A stretch of 64,000 nt of DNA from Notospermus geniculatus (lineage: Eukaryota; Nemertea; Pilidiophora; Heteronemertea; Lineidae). Both the position numbers and the translations under genes were made by a program. Positions 34,801 to 45,400 of this stretch are shown here, piece after piece. The notes beneath the pieces are model-generated. The model was given only the letters and a program-made list of their open reading frames with translations. It was not told where the DNA came from and searched no databases. Where the stretch lies: NCBI GenBank assembly GCA_002633025.1, contig NMRB01000209.1:388389-452388 (forward strand), read 5' to 3'. Position 1 is the stretch's first letter. Every line of letters begins with the position of its first letter.

Positions 34801-37800
34801 CCCTGAGAGGAAGATTCAGCCCTAAGGGCTTCATGAGCGTTGCAGCCCAAGGGCCCGCACAGACAACTAGATTTTTGGTCTGATAGGTACCCTTGGTGGT
34901 CCTCACTGTTACTATCTCCCCGGGAATGATGTCAATGACCTGTTCACCATCACGAATCTTTCCACCATGCTTGACAAAAAGGGACTGAAAAATGAAAAGT
35001 TAATGACATAATGTTAAAGAGATGACTATATTGACTGTCAGCTAATAAGATGCAAACAAACCTACGACATCTATAATTCATATTCAAAGAGTGACACTTC
35101 GCATGCAAATGTTTAGCCTAGCTAACTTAGATAATCATAAAAGGGAGACATCCGAAAGATATTGCCCGGCAGGCACTAGTTGTTATTGTTTTGATTAGCG
35201 CACAGCGCCCTCTGTTATCAGCGGAGACACTACGCTATGGCACAGGCCCCTGGAGAGCTATCAGTGAGTTTAGAACACGTAACCAATAAAAACCACTAGT
35301 TTGTAAAAAACACACCCCGAGCACACGAATTTGTGAGCTTGGGGTGTGTCTTTAGGTACGTGTTGTGTTTTTTAGATACATTTGGTTACGTATGTGTTCT
35401 GAACTCATTGATAGCTCTCCAGGGGCCTGTGCCATAGCGTAGTGTCACCTCTGATTGACAGACGGTGCTGTGTGCTAATCAAAACAAAAACCACTAGTGC
35501 CCGCCGGGTAATATCTTTCGGATGTCTCCCTTTAAAGGAGTTAGACGCCGAAGTTGTAAACAAGCTGGTTTGTTTACAAATATGGTCGGCAAACTAGTTT
35601 TATTCCTCGTGCAGGTGGCAGCACCCGTGATCGTTAGACTGGTTCCCGGTCCGATGCAACTCACTCACGATATTCACGTCAGTACATATCACCGACAATA
35701 GGTGGCAGCACCGCAGGCGTCCGTGGATAGAGAACCAGTGAGTGAGTGTTTACAACTTTGGCGTCTAACTCCTTTAAGTTAATCAATTTAACTACATGTA
35801 TTCAAACCAGACAGTACAAGACAAGATAAAACATTGACATTGACAAATGTCAGCGAAATCTATCAGATTATCATATGGGTATCCTTATTTTGTGATGGTA
35901 TTTTAATAAATGTTTTAAATTCACATCATTGCAAACCGGTTTTGTTTGACCCACTAACCCATTGTTCTGATGATAATGACTGGATCTATTATCACTGGAT
36001 AACAATGTCACTTTGAAAATTAAGACGGTGGAAAAGATGTTGTAAACAGGAATACATACATGTACATGCTGATGATCTGGATGTGCATTGTTGTCCTATC
36101 CTCTACCATGTATACATGTAAACCAGGCCAAAACGATGTGGCCTGTAAACTGCCAATTAATCTTGTTATGCTGTTTTTGCAGAAACAACAATTTATAACA
36201 CTACAACTGGTGACTACCTGATACCAGGCCTCTTCTAATGCACTTTATCCAATTGTGATAGATAGGCTTACATGAATTCATTGTAAAAACGCCTTATAGA
36301 CCGTTCTCAAATTGACATAAACGACAAAGATCTGAGCACTTCTGCTGAAATCTCAACCACAACCTCGGTCTGAAACTGAATGACGTAACGCAGACAACCC
36401 CATGTCAGTGACGTTGAAGACGTTGCGTCAGACTTGACCATTGCTGAATCATGGATGGCATCACTTCAGCCAGTTTCAGATCGAGGTTCTGGTTGAGATT
36501 TCGGCAGAAGTGCGCAGATCTGCGAATTCGAGAATCATCAATTACAATGTACATTCAATTTTTACCTGTACTCCAGCAAGGCAATTGTCAGACCTCAATG
36601 ACCCGGCCTCTTCATCAAAGACAAATGTACGATTGTCATCGAATTTGAACATGGGAAATTCACTGTTCAGTTCCATAGCATTCTTATACACTTTGTGAGG
36701 AACATGGTACTTTGTCAGAAGACTTGGAATATTCTTCATGGTCGGGTCATCCTTTGCACCACAGTAGATTAAACCACATTTCCTGGAATCAAAAGCAAAG
36801 AACATTACCAATGATGGGTCTTCTATTCTCGATGATAACTGTAAAACAAGATTCCAAGCAAGAAGATATTTGGTACTTCTTATCCAGGGTTTTTGCACCA
36901 GTGGGAGCTATACTGACTTCAAAATCCAAAAGGACATGAAAAATTGTCTGTCACCTTTCTTAAATACGGTACTTGATTATCAAAAAAACATCAGTATTTT
37001 GGGTCTTGCTATACCTCAAAGCTTTGGGGAGTCCCTCCAGTCCAAGATGCTATGGTAAAAGATTCTTTGATATCCAAAAAGCAGCACAAAAACGACACAC
37101 AGTACATGTACACAATAAATCGGAAAGTCATCTCCGAATATTTCGCAGATTGAGGTCGAAAATTTGCGAAATATTCTGAGACGACTTTCCGATTTATTGT
37201 AATAGATTCTTTGGCAAAAAAATCTGGATTGAGGCAGGAAGAAAGGGGCTGGAAGGTGAAAAATCAAAAAGTCCAGTTCTGCGCCCGTAAGAGGGGATAT
37301 GAGTAATGGTTGGAATGTATGTCCATAACAAAAATGAATAGAAAAACACTCCAGTCACCCAGGCTTATCCATTTCTGACTTGACCTTATGATGACAAGTT
37401 CAATAGTTCGGGAATAGGGCTTTATTGACCATCCATGGGGTGGGATTGCATAATCTTTGCCAGTCATTTCCTTTCAGACCAGGTGAGACCAGGCTAGTGA
37501 ATCAATGAATGAAAAGGTGACAATAGCCCTGATTGCCAACACCTCTGGTCAATTGAATGGACCTGTCCATTTTCTAGGCCTGACCCACATTCTGTGAAGT
37601 GTTATGTCAGTGTTATGGTGTGCTGATTATGGCAAGAATATTTGGGTCTTCTGTCCATGGTTTACACCCAAAGTGGTGTCTTCTTCAAAGCCCTTTTTTC
37701 ATAAAAACAAAATATTTATTTTTTAATTTTAGGGTTTTAATCCAAAGATAAGCCCCTGCTTAAACTGCCTACCCTTTCTTGCCAAAATATAGCATCATTT

Positions 37801-39264
37801 TCACTGATTTTTCTGCAGCTGAAAAATCCATTGTTTAATTTAATTAGGTCATAAACATGCAATTATTCCATGTTACCCAAAAGTGATGTCTCCACCCTAT
37901 GATGTATCATCCCTGCAAGTTTGAAGTCTGTATGACTTACGGGCGCAGAACTGGACTTTTTGATTTTTCACCTTCCAGTCCCTTTTCCTGTTGTGGGTTG
38001 TAAACAGTTCATTGTGGTTTTTTTCATCATTATTATACACAATTACCGGTATACATCATTTTAATAAATTGTATAATTATACAATTTTTTGCAATGATAA
38101 AAGCTGTGTACCTGAACATGGGCTTCCCAACTTGTTGTTCAATGACATTCCACAAGACATATGCCTCCTCCATCATGCCAGTGTAAACTTCTGTTTCATA
38201 TGCTTTCCTGATAATGCGAGAGTGTCCATGACTACTTCCTCTTGTATGAGGCAAGTAAAACTAAAATGACAAGGATTTTTTTGAAAATATCTAGTCTGGC
38301 TGAGGTTTAAGTCTCACTCTTTCGACAATGTTGTCAGTGGGGTACATTCACCACACCTTCAAGTAGGCAGTCGCCGTGCCATATGCAAGCTGCTGGCCAC
38401 AGCTGCACAATTTTGGTTCAAGTTAAGGTTATTTCGATACTTATTTGCACAGAATACCTGTGGCGAGTGTCAATAGAGTTTCATCGCCTGTCTGTAGCTA
38501 TCCCAATGGTCTGGATGTATGCCTAGGCCTAGACCGAAAATTCCGGTCTCCGAACATAACATCATAGTTATAGTATACATGTATAGCCAAATATTTGAAG
38601 TCGTGAATTTCCTGACTAGGCTTAGGCCTATTAACATCATCGTGACTAGGCCTAGGCCTAGTAACATCATCTTATCATCTATATGGCCTAACTGCCAAGG
38701 CTAGGCCTTAATTAACTTAATGATGATCATCATGATCACGATCGATCATCATGCCCATCCATGGCGGGAGTGCATGAAACCCTACCCTGTTTGCTGCTTT
38801 AGCCTATGCCCCCCAATGCTGCAACATTCAATTCATCAAAAATAAGCTAGGCGTATGGTACCTAGGCCTATCCTGCGCCTAACCAACATTAGGCTTATGC
38901 CTAGGCCTACTCGTGCATTGTCACTGTATGCTCACCACACCAGTGCAGTAGGCCTACCTCATGACCTAGGCCTACTACATTGTAGGTCTAAAGAAAGTAA
39001 GTGCTAGTATACAATAAAGTAAAGTAGGCCTAGGCTAGTGCTAAATTGCCACTAGGCACTAGACTAGGCCTAGGCTCTAGCATGCTAGTACTATCAGGAC
39101 TCAGGTATGGCCTACCCATGTCAGCACGACATGAGCATGTGGATGTGTTACCTACCTACCTGCTCAACTAGAAGGGTGTTGAAACCATTTCTTGCAGCCT
39201 GATATGCTGTACAGGACCCTTCTATCCCTGCACCAATTACTAGACAGTCATACATGTCCGTCAT
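28881..39264 (-). CDS. PIPOX: Peroxisomal sarcosine oxidase / pipecolate oxidase
   Basis: Eight exons, all in frame with GT–AG introns: 39264–39160, 38260–38112, 36782–36566, 34984–34802, 32779–32639, 31324–31163, 30535–30460, 29005–28881; 385 residues against about 390 in human PIPOX. The N-terminal Rossmann motif [12 protein letters not shown] binds [21 protein letters not shown] aligns with the His/Arg flavin-site segment of monomeric sarcosine oxidase. Lys265 at the end of exon 5 aligns with the oxygen-activating lysine and Cys316 ([19 protein letters not shown]) with the cysteine that bonds covalently to [23 protein letters not shown] is the second FAD contact. The protein ends KPKL; PKL is a type 1 peroxisomal targeting signal variant. 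The family oxidises sarcosine, L-pipecolate and proline, releasing hydrogen peroxide. Its start codon faces GLOD4 across 206 bp. Confidence 0.96.
29090..29320. repeat. Minisatellite in PIPOX intron 7, unit about 15 bp
   Basis: About fifteen units of CCATTTCGCCTACAA type, the reverse complement of the array at 7264–7456. It begins about 85 bp from the exon 8 acceptor. Confidence 0.9.
30190..30275. promoter_or_regulatory. Cluster of CRE-like TGACGTCA sites
   Basis: Perfect TGACGTCA palindromes at 30190, 30207, 30232 and 30255, plus CGACGTCA at 30218 and TGATGTCA near 30268. TGACGTCA is the CREB/ATF full site. It lies in intron 7 of PIPOX, 185–270 bp from exon 7. It may instead be a small tandem repeat built on AACTGTGACGTCA. 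Confidence 0.55.
30900..30998. repeat. Foldback element, family C copy 2
   Basis: Near-identical to 21655–21754. It abuts a SINE at its right side, in PIPOX intron 6. Confidence 0.9.
31000..31152 (-). mobile_element. tRNA-derived SINE, copy 1
   Basis: Minus strand: A box TGGTCTAGTGG and B box GGTTCGATTCC both match the pol III consensus. A tail follows with GACCTTGAGCAAGTCACT, TGCCTCACTTGC and CACCCAGGTGTAAA. No cloverleaf anticodon stem is kept, so it is not a functional tRNA. It begins about 10 bp past the exon 6 donor of PIPOX. Confidence 0.8.
31720..32097. repeat. Long-arm inverted-repeat element, family D copy 1
   Basis: Arms AAAGGGAGACCTCCGAAAAA, then TATTGCCCGGCGGGCACAAG and CACTACGCTATATCACAGGC, with the inverse at the right. 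Arms exceed 100 bp. In PIPOX intron 5. Confidence 0.9.
32639..32779 (-). CDS. PIPOX: PIPOX exon 5 (no long open frame around it)
   Basis: Listed separately because a stop or splice site closes it on both sides and it is easily missed. Acceptor TTTGGCAG and donor AAA|GTAAGT frame 47 codons, [12 protein letters not shown] to ADEYPGHYK. The last residue is Lys265, aligned with the oxygen-activating lysine of monomeric sarcosine oxidase. Confidence 0.93.
32832..33103. repeat. Inverted-repeat element, family A copy 3
   Basis: Ends TTAAAGCCCCACAGTATTG and CAATACAGTGGGGCTTTAAA; interior nearly identical to copy 4. It lies about 50 bp upstream of PIPOX exon 5 in intron 4. Confidence 0.9.
33157..34398. 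repeat. CAGTGTTCTCCAC element copy 2, split by an insertion
   Basis: The left end CAGTGTTCTCCACACCAG (33157) and the remainder (about 34118–34398, ending GTGGAGAACACTG) are separated by about 940 bp of the CACCTGGTGGCC/TTAGCTCACC family. That insert contains GGCGGCCATATTTGA phrases, a CGACGACGACG run near 34046–34090, and ends GAGGTGAGCTAAAA. Confidence 0.7.
35139..35534. repeat. Long-arm inverted-repeat element, family D copy 2
   Basis: Ends AAAGGGAGACATCCGAAAGA and the inverse TCTTTCGGATGTCTCCCTTT. The interior matches copy 1 (CACTAGTTTGTAAAAAACAC). In PIPOX intron 3. Confidence 0.9.
35531..35776. repeat. Inverted-repeat element, family E
   Basis: Left TTTAAAGGAGTTAGACGCCG, right inverse GGCGTCTAACTCCTTTAA. 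The interior has two GGTGGCAGCACC words. It abuts family D copy 2, sharing the bases TTTAA at the join. Confidence 0.85.
36300..36540. repeat. Inverted-repeat element before PIPOX exon 3 end
   Basis: Left AAGATCTGAGCACTTCTGCT, then GAAATCTCAACC; right inverse GGTTGAGATTTCGGCAGAAG then TGCGCAGATCT. A one-armed relative is at about 1950 bases into GLOD4 (41950–42050). The right end lies within 30 bp of the exon 3 donor. Confidence 0.7.
37080..37205. repeat. Foldback, AATAAATCGGAAAGTC arms
   Basis: ACAATAAATCGGAAAGTCAT and TATTTCGCA are inverted at 37160–37200. In PIPOX intron 2, inside a region also flanked by AAAAGATTCTTTG-like words. Confidence 0.75.
37235..37990. repeat. Inverted repeat with about 55-bp near-perfect arms
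   Basis: The left arm runs through GGAAGGTGAAAAATCAAAAA, then GTCCAGTTCTGCGCCCGTAA; the right arm (37936–37990) is its inverse with only a few changes near the outer end. The 640-bp middle is not self-complementary. In PIPOX intron 2. Confidence 0.8.
38519..39120. repeat. AGGCCT-dense tract in PIPOX intron 1
   Basis: About a dozen AGGCCT sites in 600 bp, mostly as CTAGGCCTA or TAGGCCTAC, several back to back (CTAGGCCTAGGCCTAG at 38645). The word is common across the window, but this density is exceptional. Confidence 0.65.
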
Positions 39265-39470
39265 CCTACAGATTGAGAGGCAAGTGTGATTTTGTACAGC
39301 CTGTCAACAGCAGGTACTCTCAACTGCTCAGGTTTTCATGACCTGACTCTGAAGGAGTGTGACAGAAGTACCAATCAGCTGACGTTCGATAGATGGCGCA
39401 ACAGTGCCGGCGTGCCCAATCTGAGGTTTCCCCTTCAATCTAAACCTGTTTCTACGCTCGACAGAATACG
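39265..39470. promoter_or_regulatory. Bidirectional PIPOX/GLOD4 promoter
   Basis: The 206 bp between two divergent start codons must hold both 5' UTRs and the core promoter unless there are further upstream exons. No TATA box is seen. ACCAATCAG at 39370–39378 is a good NF-Y (CCAAT) site, followed by CAGCTG and TGACGTTC; AGATGGCGC at about 39393 resembles a YY1 site. CCAAT and YY1 sites are common in TATA-less bidirectional promoters. Confidence 0.75.
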
Positions 39471-42400
39471 ATGGCTTCACGCAGAGCATTGCATTTTGTC
39501 TTTAAAGTTGGGGACCGTAATTTGACGGCAAAATTCTATCGTGACATCATTGGCATGAAGGTAATATTGGCATAAATGTGTGGTCCAAAACGGATCAGTG
39601 CAAGTGGTGATCGTCATGTGATTCTCCCTTGCTCTGTATGTACTTGCATGTACTGTGGCGGTATGCAGCGATCCCGAATTAGGACAGGGAACCAGAGCAT
39701 GTACGGGGTGTGTCAGTAAAAACGCAGCCATTGAAAGTAGGTGTTTTGTTCCCTGAAAAAGCATTTTCTTGTTGTGTTTTTCAGTTCTTGAGACATGAAG
39801 AATTTGAAGAAGGGTGTAAAGCCAGCTGTAATGGGTAAGACAAGACATTCTTCATCACAGTACAGTCTGCTGCTCGCTCCGTCCGGCGGCGCGGCGGGCG
39901 GCCCAGTTGTTTAGGAACCTGCGTGACAATAGATGGAGCAGCGAGTATAAGACCTGAATGATGTACCGACGTCACTTTTTTAGCTCACTGGGGTGAGCTA
40001 TTACAATGGTGCAGCGTCCGTCGTCCGTCGTCGTCCGTCGTCCGTCGTGGTCCGTTAGCAGGGCACGTTTCGTAACCGCTGCAGCTATTGATCTGAAACT
40101 TGGTACATATATACCCCTAGGTCAGATGACCCACGACACCAAGTTTCGGTCCGATTCGACTCTTNNNNNNNNNNNNNNNNNNNNNNNNNNNNNNNNNNNN
40201 NNNNNNNNNNNNNNNNNNNNNNNNNNNNNNNNNNNNNNNNNNNNNNNNNNNNNNNNNNNNNNNNNNNNNNNNNNNNNNNNNNNNNNNNNNNNNNNNNNNN
40301 NNNNNNNNNNNNNNNNNNNNNNNNNNNNNNNNNNNNNNNNNNNNNNNNNNNNNNNNNNNNNNNNNNNNNNNNNNNNNNNNNNNNNNNNNNNNNNNNNNNN
40401 NNNNNNNNNNNNNNNNNNNNNNNNNNNNNNNNNNNNNNNNNNNNNNNNNNNNNNNNNNNNNNNNNNNNNNNNNNNNNNNNNNNNNNNNNNNNNNNNNNNN
40501 NNNNNNNNNNNNNNNNNNNNNNNNNNNNNNNNNNNNNNNNNNNNNNNNNNNNNNNNNNNNNNNNNNNNNNNNNNNNNNNNNNNNNNNNNNNNNNNNNNNN
40601 NNNNNNNNNNNNNNNNNNNNNNNNNNNNNNTTAAAGGGGAACTGACCACTTTGCCAACCAAACTGAGCTATCTACAGCTCAGAATACCTTATGATATCAC
40701 TTCAGGATTCACAACAGTTTGATTTGAAAATCGCCACCCATTTCCGAAATAAACACCAAAATGTAATCTTCGAATTCAAATTTCCCGCTCAATTAGTGAT
40801 GTCATTCAGAGAACCATCACAATATAGTGACTATTGCAAAATGTGCTATATCTGTATTTAAGACAGCTGGAAAGAATATATTTCTAATGTGAACCATGTT
40901 GCTTTGATTGAAAATCAGTTAGTAAGCCATGTGGGGATCTTTACACTTAAAATTCAGGGGAAAATACAGAAATAATTGAAAATAGCATATTTAGAGGTTT
41001 TGATATCTTGGTCAATCTCAACAGTTTATGAATAATAATACCTTTCCTGAGACAGTTAGTGTTTACTTTAGACTTTTCCTCCTAAATCAACACTTTGAGT
41101 CAGAAAGAGCGCTTGACAGGCTCTCTGGATATAGATTTGGTACATTTTACAATGGATGACAATAGAAATGGTTCTAGGTATGACATCACTAATTGAGCGG
41201 GAAATTTGAATTCTGAGAAATACATTTTTGTGTGTAGTTCGAAAATGAGCTGAGGTTTTTTCACCAAATTTTTGCCAGCCATAGAGTGGTGCCATACCCA
41301 TTTGGAACAGCAAAAATAGTCATTTATTTGAAGGGGTCAGTTCCTCTTTAATTTCCATGAGCCTGATAGCAAATCCAAGGTTTTGCTCAGTCAACTGGTA
41401 AATACTGTGGTTTGTGGTTTAATCATTGTGTTCACTTTATGGTGTCTGTTGCACAGGCCTGGCACTTTGCCTATGTTGAAGTTGGCATGAATCATACTTT
41501 ATAGTTCTTTGGAGAAATGTTCCACTCAAGGTGATACAGTATTATCAAAGTAAAAGATGTTGATAAAAGCTTTTAAATATGCACCAAAGTTATAAGGTGT
41601 GTATTTCTCAAAATCAATGAAGATTTCGCAAGTGAATTGTACTGCAGTATTAAGTATCACCTCGAACCATCAAACTGCATAAAACTAATAAAACACATAT
41701 ACAGGAGAAGTAACTTAGAATCTAGTAGATCTGTGTCCTGATGGTCCATTCCCTTTTTCCCAGGGATTGACTGTACACAGCAAACAAGCCATAGCAAATG
41801 TTAAAGCCCAGAACTGGCCGTCAACTGAGGAAGCTGGCGTATACACAGTGGAGGCACCGGGAGGTTATAAGTTTATATTACACCCTGAGGATGCAAGTGG
41901 GGGCAAGTAAACATGTTCTGTCCTATACACAAATCCCAAATTATCTTAAACGAGAAAGATCTGCGTCACGTCATTCAGTTTCAGACCGAGGTTGTGTTTG
42001 CGGTTTCGGGGGAAGTGCGCATATCTGCAAATTCGAGAATTGTCTATTGTCTGTACTGAAAAGCCTTCACTTGTACAAAATTTTTTTTAATTAAGACTCG
42101 AAAATATATGGAATTTTATCTCTAATGAATGTATTTTCTGTGCCACAAATTACATTGTACATGTAATTCTTACTATCCACTTCTTGCATTCCAGATCCTG
42201 TGAAGATGGTATCATTGGCCTGCTCAGATCTTCAGAAGTCAATAGGTAGGTAACCTCCAAAAGCTTGACATCAAAAGTGGAAAAATTTGATTTAGAAATA
42301 GAATTTGAAAGGGGACGAATTTTCGGGAAAAATGTACCTAAACAAACTTCTCCAGAATGTCAACAAAAGAAATTTTCGTGCATTCTGATTGGCTGAATTT

Positions 42401-45400
42401 TCTGTTTACAAACACCATCCAAATGTAAACAAAATCCGCTTTTGATTCGCTTTATATAATAGCTCTTTGTGATGATTGCTAGCTCAGTTGTTGGCACTTG
42501 TAGCTTTCACTGAAATAATAATGTATCACTAACCATTTTGCAGCCTATTGGAATGGTCTTCTTGGTATGAAAATTTACAATCAAAAGGAGAACTCCGCCG
42601 TTTTAGGCTATTCAGACTCACAGGTAGGGTTTTACTGCTGTTACTGCACTAAAGATTTGGTCACATGTTACAATCAATAGCTGATGTTAAAGCCCCACTG
42701 TATTGAATTTTACGATATTTTCAAAATGTTAGGAGAGTGCACATAGAGGTCTCATAGCCTCGTATTGGTCCCCAAAATGCTTGCCTGATGCGTACTTCAG
42801 AGAATCAAGGCCTAGTTTTCAACATACATTGAAAAAAACTGCAGGGAGAGCTAATGTATTCAGATAGAGCGTAGTAAATTTTACACTACGCTGACATCGT
42901 GACGTTGAGAATCGCGGCGATGATTTGCGTTTTTCAAATTCAATACAGTGGGGCTTTAATAATAAACTTCATCAGTTTTTGCACTACATTTATGCCCGTG
43001 TCACACTGTCCTGAAGTTGACACCCGATGGCCATACGAATTAATGGAAACTTTTGGAAATCTTACTGATAAGTGCCAGCCTGAAGAAGACCCCGGTTGGG
43101 ATCGAAGATTTGCAAGATTCTGGAAGTTGACTTCGGGGCGATCTTCACGCAAAATTCGAAATTCCATATTCGTGTGGCCATCGGGTGTCTAATTTCGGGA
43201 CAGTGTGACACGGGCATTAACCTGTGCACTGATGAACACTTGAACAAGTTGAACTGTACAATTTGGAACAAGTAGAATGGAAGAAGTGAGATTGTATTGC
43301 TGTTCAAAATATGCATGTGGTAGATGCAGATGTATATTTCGTATTTGTGATAGAATTGGGAGTGATTGTAATTGGTCTAGTTAATTGATGTCAATCAAAT
43401 ACTGATTGTCTGAAACTTTGTTAATTTCAGTGTAAACTAGAATTATTTGATATCAAGGGACCAGTGGATCATGCCAAGGCATTCGGAAGAATTGCGTTTT
43501 CCTGTCCAAGGGAAGAGGTAAGTAGGACCAAAAATTCATGATGTCAAGCTGTACGACTGATTTGTAACCTAACTGCCAAGAAGAACCTACATGTATGATG
43601 GTACATTTGGTTTGCTTTCTCTCCTAAGTTAATTAATTTGAAACACTGAACAAACAGGATCCCTCCAAATTCAGAACAAGTTTATAGATTTAGTGAATAT
43701 AGATATTCATATTAGAAGGTAACAAAAATATAATATTACCGGTATATGAGATGGACCTATGAATTGTTGATATTTCTGCGTATTGTTTAATATGTTCCAT
43801 TATAGTATACATGTATCATGATTGTATTACATTGTATGTGTATTCATTATAATATATTGTTTTGTATTTGTATTGTCTGCATTGTATCTTGTCATGCGTG
43901 TTTACATTTATAGATGATTTTATTCATATTGTATTGTATATGTTATGCTATTTTGATATTTAAATGCTAATCACATGGATTGATCATCCCTGGCTCTTCA
44001 GCCTGTGGCACGGGACAGTAACCTTTTGTACCTTGTACACCCTTAATCAAAAGTAAATGCACAGCTAATAAACTTAAATATTTCCCAAAATCTTCACCGG
44101 ATCAACCTTTGCTTTTTACGGCAATTACTTAGGGCGTCAAGACACATTTTGAGACCAAAAATATCATGAACTTGCATGAGTTGTATTTTTGACAAAAGTT
44201 TGAAATTTCCATAAAAAAGTGTGATTTTCAATCGCATATTTTTTAGAAGTGAAACCAACGTCACTTTAAAGCCTGTTTGTTTCCCAGCAAAATTATTTTT
44301 TCAGGTTTAAAAAATTCCGTGGTGAACAGAAGTTACAGAGCATTTTCCAAAATGAATTTCGTCCGGTTTTCCAGTCAAGTCAGGGCTATTCCTTCCGTCT
44401 CATTTAGATCTACCCAGCCTGCTGAATATTGTGAATAGGCCTATTCATGGCCTAGTCAACAATAGTTACTGCTGATGACACTCCATCGAGTAATCCAAGG
44501 CCAGGCGGTCTTTTGTGTGAGATGAGTGCCGGTGTCACCTTTCTTAATTCCTCCTTACAATTCCTTACCAATGAAGGCAGGAGAGCCTACGTAACCTCTT
44601 ATGGAATTGACGCCATTTACTAACTTGACCTACGATGAATGGGACTTATTATTNTTGAAAATTTATTCGTGTATAGAAACAGGAAAGCTTTAAAATGGCA
44701 TTGGTTTCAGTTCAAAAAAATATGCGATTGAAAATCACACTTTTTTATACAAATTTCGAACTTTTGTCAAAAATACAACTCATGCAAGTTCATGATATTT
44801 TTGGTCTCAAAATGTGTCTTGATGCCCTAAATAACTGCCGTGAAAAGCAAAGGTTGATCTGCTGAAGATTTTGGGAAATATTAAGTTTATTAGCTGTGCA
44901 TTTACTTTTGATTAAGGGTGTACCTTGTACCTTTGCAAGGGCAATTAAAAGACCCCATCCAAGTGAGGAACACGGGCAGCTTGAGATGGCCTCTTCTGTA
45001 ATGCTATGGCTTCGGCCCTGATGGAAAAATCTGATAGAAATACAAATACTATAACCTCATTCATCTATCCCTCAATCTTCAGCTGCCAGGCATTGAGAAA
45101 GCCATGAAGGAAAGTGGAAATACCATCGTTACTCCTTTGGTCAGTTTGGATACACCAGGAAAAGCGACAGTGGAGGTGGTAATCTTGGCAGACCCAGTAA
45201 GTATGCCCACCATTTCACAGTTTACGAACTGGGCCAATGATGTCTCGGCTTCGGCCCTGTTTGTTACGTCAACAGCCTTTCTTTGTTCACTAAATCGAAT
45301 ACAATGCAATACGGGTTGGGTGCTGACTGAATTGAATTTATGCTCTGTTTTTGCACCGTCTTTTAAGTTGGCACGATATGCGGTATTTGTGACCCTCCAC

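Noticed and set aside
40006-40722. 238-codon plus-strand frame
   Set aside because: Made of a dispersed repeat, the N run and the end of a foldback element.
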